Of a stretch of DNA of 36,225 bases, positions 34,001 through 36,225 are shown in pieces (positions within the stretch are counted from its first letter, which is position 1; the number at the start of each line of letters is the position of its first letter). The DNA is from an uncultured Bacteroidota bacterium (GTDB lineage Bacteria > Bacteroidota > Bacteroidia > 2-12-FULL-35-15). Made by a program: the position numbers and the translations under genes. Location: positions 1 through 36,225 of the forward strand of contig CAIQBY010000076.1 of assembly GCA_903870175.1 (NCBI GenBank), given 5' to 3'. Below the pieces are notes generated by a model. The model was not told the DNA's origin. It was given only the letters and a program-made list of their open reading frames with translations, and did no database searches.

Positions 34001-34369
34001 TTATAATGATTGTTTACTTAAATAATATATAAGAGCAACGCATACGGTAACACTGATTAAAATATTTGCAATTGCAATCATCGCATGCCCTGTGCGCATT
34101 AGTTCTACCGATTCATAACTGAATGAAGAAAAGGTGCTCAACCCTCCGCAAAATCCTATTATTACCAACATTCGCATAGTTGTTACCGCCCCAACCTTTT
34201 CAAAAAATATGCCTACTGCCAGTCCTAATATCAAACAACTGATAATATTTGAACAAATTGTAGCAAGAGGAAAAATACTTTTGAAATAGGTTCTTACTAT
34301 TTCAGAAATCCCATACCGCACGATGCTTCCTAATCCGCCACCCAAAAAAACCAATAAGAAATTATTCAT
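34001..34369 (-). CDS. crcB: Fluoride ion channel/exporter CrcB (Fluc)
   Basis: A 122-residue four-helix membrane protein that works as a dual-topology dimer and exports fluoride. Characteristic motifs are FLGGGLGSIVRYGISEIV and VIIGFCGGLSTFSSFSYESV, with the conserved Asn in TICSNIISCLILGLAVG. It heads a leftward run of five closely spaced genes. A TACATTTG -7 element lies 35 nt before the ATG and overlaps a 22-bp palindrome. I see no fluoride riboswitch in the leader. Confidence 0.9.
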   Translation of the reverse strand: MNNFLLVFLGGGLGSIVRYGISEIVRTYFKSIFPLATICSNIISCLILGLAVGIFFEKVGAVTTMRMLVIIGFCGGLSTFSSFSYESVELMRTGHAMIAIANILISVTVCVALIYYLSKQSL

Positions 34370-34404
34370 AGGTTAAGTATACGTTATTCTTTTGTTTTAT
34401 TTTG

Positions 34405-34429
34405 CAAATGTAAACATAGTAGTTTACAT
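34405..34429 (-). promoter_or_regulatory. crcB promoter -7 element overlapped by 22-bp palindrome
   Basis: The -7 element on the minus strand is TACATTTG (34405-34412). ATGTAAAC (34408-34415) and GTTTACAT (34422-34429) are perfect 8-bp inverted arms around ATAGTA. The overlap with the promoter core is what an operator for a dimeric repressor would look like. A TTG on the minus strand at 34437-34439 could be the -33 element. Confidence 0.5.
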
Positions 34430-34450
34430 AGGTCAGCAATTTTTAATTCA

Positions 34451-34484
34451 TTTGTGTTTCAATGAATCAAATAATGTAATTTCG
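34451..34484 (+). promoter_or_regulatory. Promoter for the TerB-DnaJ gene
   Basis: TTTG (34451-34454) and TAATTTCG (34477-34484; one mismatch to TAnnTTTG) are 22 nt apart. The -7 element ends 19 nt before the ATG at 34504. Confidence 0.5.
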
Positions 34485-34503
34485 CACCAAAATAGTATAG
34501 ATA

Positions 34504-35253
34504 ATGTCAAAAATAAAATTTGGTAAATGGGTAGGCAGTGGATTAGGATGGGCTTTTGGCGGTCCGCTGGGTGCCGTATTAGGTTTTGCGCTAGGTTCGG
34601 CTTTTGATGCAGCCGAAGTAACCGTACAAAAAGATGGAAGCACCACTTATTCTTCCGGTGGAAGTGTTCCGCCGGTAGGAGATTTTGCGGCCTGTCTGCT
34701 TGTATTATCAGCTGCTGTGATTAAAAGCGACGGCAAGACAATGAAAAGCGAACTTGATTTTGTCAAGAAATTTCTTGTTCAGCAATTCGGTGAAGACCAT
34801 GCACAGCAGCAAATGCTGATGTTGAGAGAAATACTGAAACAGGATATTCCTTTGCAACAGGTTTGCCAGCAGATAAAACAATTTATGCCTGTGGCAGAAC
34901 GATTGCAGATTATTCATTATCTATTCGGTATTTCCAAGGCGGATGGCAGTGTGGATGTGCTGGAATTACAGACCATCCAGACCATCTCCAATTATCTAGG
35001 CGTTCATCCTGCCGATTTCGCCTCGCTAAAAGCAATGTATTTCCGCGATGTAAACAGCGATTATCAAATACTCGAAATTGAGCCCAAAGCATCCGATGAA
35101 GAAGTGAAAAAAGCGTACCGCCGCATGGCTGTCAAATACCATCCTGATAAAGTAATTTCTTTAGGCGAAGAAGTTCAGAAAGCTGCAAAAGAGAAGTTTC
35201 AGAAGCTGCAAAATGCTTATGAGAATATTAAAAAACAAAGGGGAATTTCATAA
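34504..35253 (+). CDS. TerB-domain DnaJ (DjlA-like) co-chaperone
   Basis: A 249-residue protein. The N-terminal Gly-rich hydrophobic segment (WVGSGLGWAFGGPLGAVLGF) could insert in or associate with the membrane, as in DjlA. A TerB/tellurite-resistance-like helical domain follows (about 60-165), with two acidic turns, AAVIKSDGKTMKSELDFVKK and FGISKADGSVDVLELQTIQT. The C-terminal J domain covers about residues 185-249: YQILEIEPKASDEEVKKAYR, then KYHPDK with the HPD triad needed to stimulate DnaK ATPase. The same order is found in E. coli DjlA. It is divergent from crcB and alone on its strand. Confidence 0.85.
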   Translation: MSKIKFGKWVGSGLGWAFGGPLGAVLGFALGSAFDAAEVTVQKDGSTTYSSGGSVPPVGDFAACLLVLSAAVIKSDGKTMKSELDFVKKFLVQQFGEDHAQQQMLMLREILKQDIPLQQVCQQIKQFMPVAERLQIIHYLFGISKADGSVDVLELQTIQTISNYLGVHPADFASLKAMYFRDVNSDYQILEIEPKASDEEVKKAYRRMAVKYHPDKVISLGEEVQKAAKEKFQKLQNAYENIKKQRGIS

Positions 35254-35348
35254 TTGACCTGTTTTATCAAGTAATTTTTATTGATTATTTATTTGGGCGA
35301 ATACCGTTTCTGCAATCTCGCAAGTTCGTTCCCGCTTTCCCCTTCAAT

Positions 35349-35446
35349 CTTTTTATTCTTCTGAAAAAGAAGAATAAAAAGGATTTCCGGTACAATCGGG
35401 CGCAGTTTGAAGGTTATCGCGGTCACTGAGCCTGTCGAATTGCACC
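35349..35446. repeat. Hairpin element and REP-like remnant in convergent spacer
   Basis: CTTTTTATTCTTCT (35349-35362) and AGAAGAATAAAAAG (35368-35381) are perfect 14-bp inverted arms around GAAAA. At 35421-35446 lies GGTCACTGAGCCTGTCGAAT followed by TGCACC, similar to the TTCGACAGGCTCAGTGACC palindromic repeat scattered through many bacterial genomes; that similarity is recalled, not searched. The 300-bp spacer is otherwise free of genes. Confidence 0.6.
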
Positions 35447-35462
35447 TTTTCCATACCAACAC

Positions 35463-35494
35463 AAAAAAGCCTCGTATTTCTACGAGGCTTTTTT
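35463..35494. terminator. Bidirectional intrinsic terminator
   Basis: AAAAAAGCCTCGTA precedes the loop TTTC, then TACGAGGC and TTTTTT. The stem is perfect, with an A-run on the left and T-run on the right, so it can serve both converging genes. Confidence 0.85.
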
Positions 35495-35552
35495 ATTATT
35501 GCTTATTTATTAATGTTTATCGATTATTGCAATAAACAATAATAATTAAACA

Positions 35553-36224
35553 TTATACAATTGTTACCACACAAGGTATTCCGTCTTTGCCTGCAACGCC
35601 TTTACCATTAATATAAAAACCGATAATGTACAGTGTTTTGCCAACCTGAGCGGAAGTAAACAACATTTCAAAATAAGTTGAAGTTTCATTTTCCTGTCTT
35701 ACATAAGCTTCCGGTGGAGGAATAGGAGCACCTGCATCCGTTATAGCTATTTTAAATCCTATTGCTGCAATGCCCGGAGGCTTGGCTCCACTATGCATCA
35801 AGGCAGGATTGATTGCCAAAAAGAACAGACTTAATGAAGATTGAACCATACAGGCAATCGATGGTGAATATTTTGGTACTCCGGAAGTACCGCTCGAACC
35901 CGGTTTGCTGATTTCACATACCACTCTTTCTTCGCTCGATAGAGTAATTGTTGTATTGTTTTTTATTAAACTTCTGATACTTTGGGTCAAGGTAAATCCA
36001 GTTTGGTAATCGCCATTTTGAGTATCAATTACAATTTTGCTAGATGCTAAAGGATTAACATAATTTGCGAAATCATCGTTCCACTTTTTAAGGAATTCAT
36101 TTAGTGCAGCAACTTGTAAATCAGTTAAACCATACCGCAATATCGCATCGGGCGTAGTTACATAAGGGATGAAGGAATTAACAAAAAAGTTGTACCTCAG
36201 GATTTTGAATGATAGAATTGTCAT
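35553..36224 (-). CDS. Hypothetical protein, possibly truncated by window edge
   Basis: A 223-residue frame with ATG at 36222-36224, one base from the window end, so a more distant start cannot be excluded. The protein is soluble-looking: an N-terminal helical part (LTDLQVAALNEFLKKWNDDF; TLTQSIRSLIKNNTTITLSS) and a beta-rich, Pro/Gly-rich C-terminal half (AKPPGIAAIGFKIAITDAGA; ALMHSG; VGKTLYIIGFYINGKGVAG). This layout recalls uncharacterised Bacteroidota proteins with a helical head, a proline-rich link and a fibronectin-like tail ending in an 'RG-K-GP' loop. I cannot assign a function. Convergent with the TerB-DnaJ gene. Confidence 0.55.
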   Translation of the reverse strand: MTILSFKILRYNFFVNSFIPYVTTPDAILRYGLTDLQVAALNEFLKKWNDDFANYVNPLASSKIVIDTQNGDYQTGFTLTQSIRSLIKNNTTITLSSEERVVCEISKPGSSGTSGVPKYSPSIACMVQSSLSLFFLAINPALMHSGAKPPGIAAIGFKIAITDAGAPIPPPEAYVRQENETSTYFEMLFTSAQVGKTLYIIGFYINGKGVAGKDGIPCVVTIV

Positions 36225-36225
36225 A

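Noticed and set aside
34370-34503. Fluoride riboswitch before crcB
   Set aside because: The leader is short and AT-rich, and I see none of the conserved fluoride-aptamer segments, only a palindrome and promoter.

Overview
The window reads as chromosomal DNA of a member of the Bacteroidota. It is AT-rich, its secreted proteins carry type IX secretion (T9SS) C-terminal sorting domains, genes lack Shine-Dalgarno sequences, and many genes are preceded by the Bacteroidota -7 element TAnnTTTG. No rRNA or tRNA gene was recognised. The content is mostly single-copy housekeeping and envelope genes broken up by surface-protein genes and unusual repeat-bearing intergenic regions.

Layout. 1-473: the 5' end of a leftward transposase-like gene cut by the window edge, then a 21-bp tandem array. 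486-3261: a lytic transglycosylase with a TPR tail, convergent with a PIN-PhoH ATPase. 3491-9281: two tandem paralogous T9SS-exported proteins with PKD and Ig-like modules, each ending in a strong terminator. 9282-10023: a second, degenerate 21-bp array. 10024-13048: an operon of a T9SS-sorted YHYH protein, an MbnP-like protein and a di-heme MbnH/MauG-like peroxidase, the most interesting functional unit here. 13056-17059 (minus): S1-P1/phospholipase C-like protein, ComB-like phosphatase, GcvT and a glycosyltransferase. 17060-17543: a third 21-bp-spaced palindrome array. 17544-19844: a CapD/PglF-type sugar-nucleotide dehydratase and a hotdog thioesterase. 19860-22578 (minus): universal stress protein, CPA2 antiporter and MiaE in tight array. 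22694-23548: a metallo-beta-lactamase-fold hydrolase. 23598-24092 (minus): a PHGG-motif membrane-anchored protein and a 28-residue membrane peptide. 24327-28015: a giant SprB-repeat surface protein broken near its signal peptide by a frameshift. 28016-29123: hairpin repeats, a terminator, gene remnants and a CheY-like regulator. 29565-34369 (minus): a five-gene run of crcB, S1-P1-like protein, PafA-like phosphatase, glycosyltransferase and rnhB. 34504-35253: a TerB-DnaJ protein. 35553-36224 (minus): an unrecognised protein at the window edge.

Themes. Surface display through T9SS recurs in four proteins. The YHYH-MbnP-MbnH operon suggests a copper-binding surface or periplasmic system in which the di-heme enzyme modifies its partner. 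Three unrelated intergenic arrays share a period of 21 bp, two DNA helical turns, with dyad-symmetric cores. This looks like a shared architecture that no gene in the window explains. All functional calls come from reading motifs by eye; no database search was possible.
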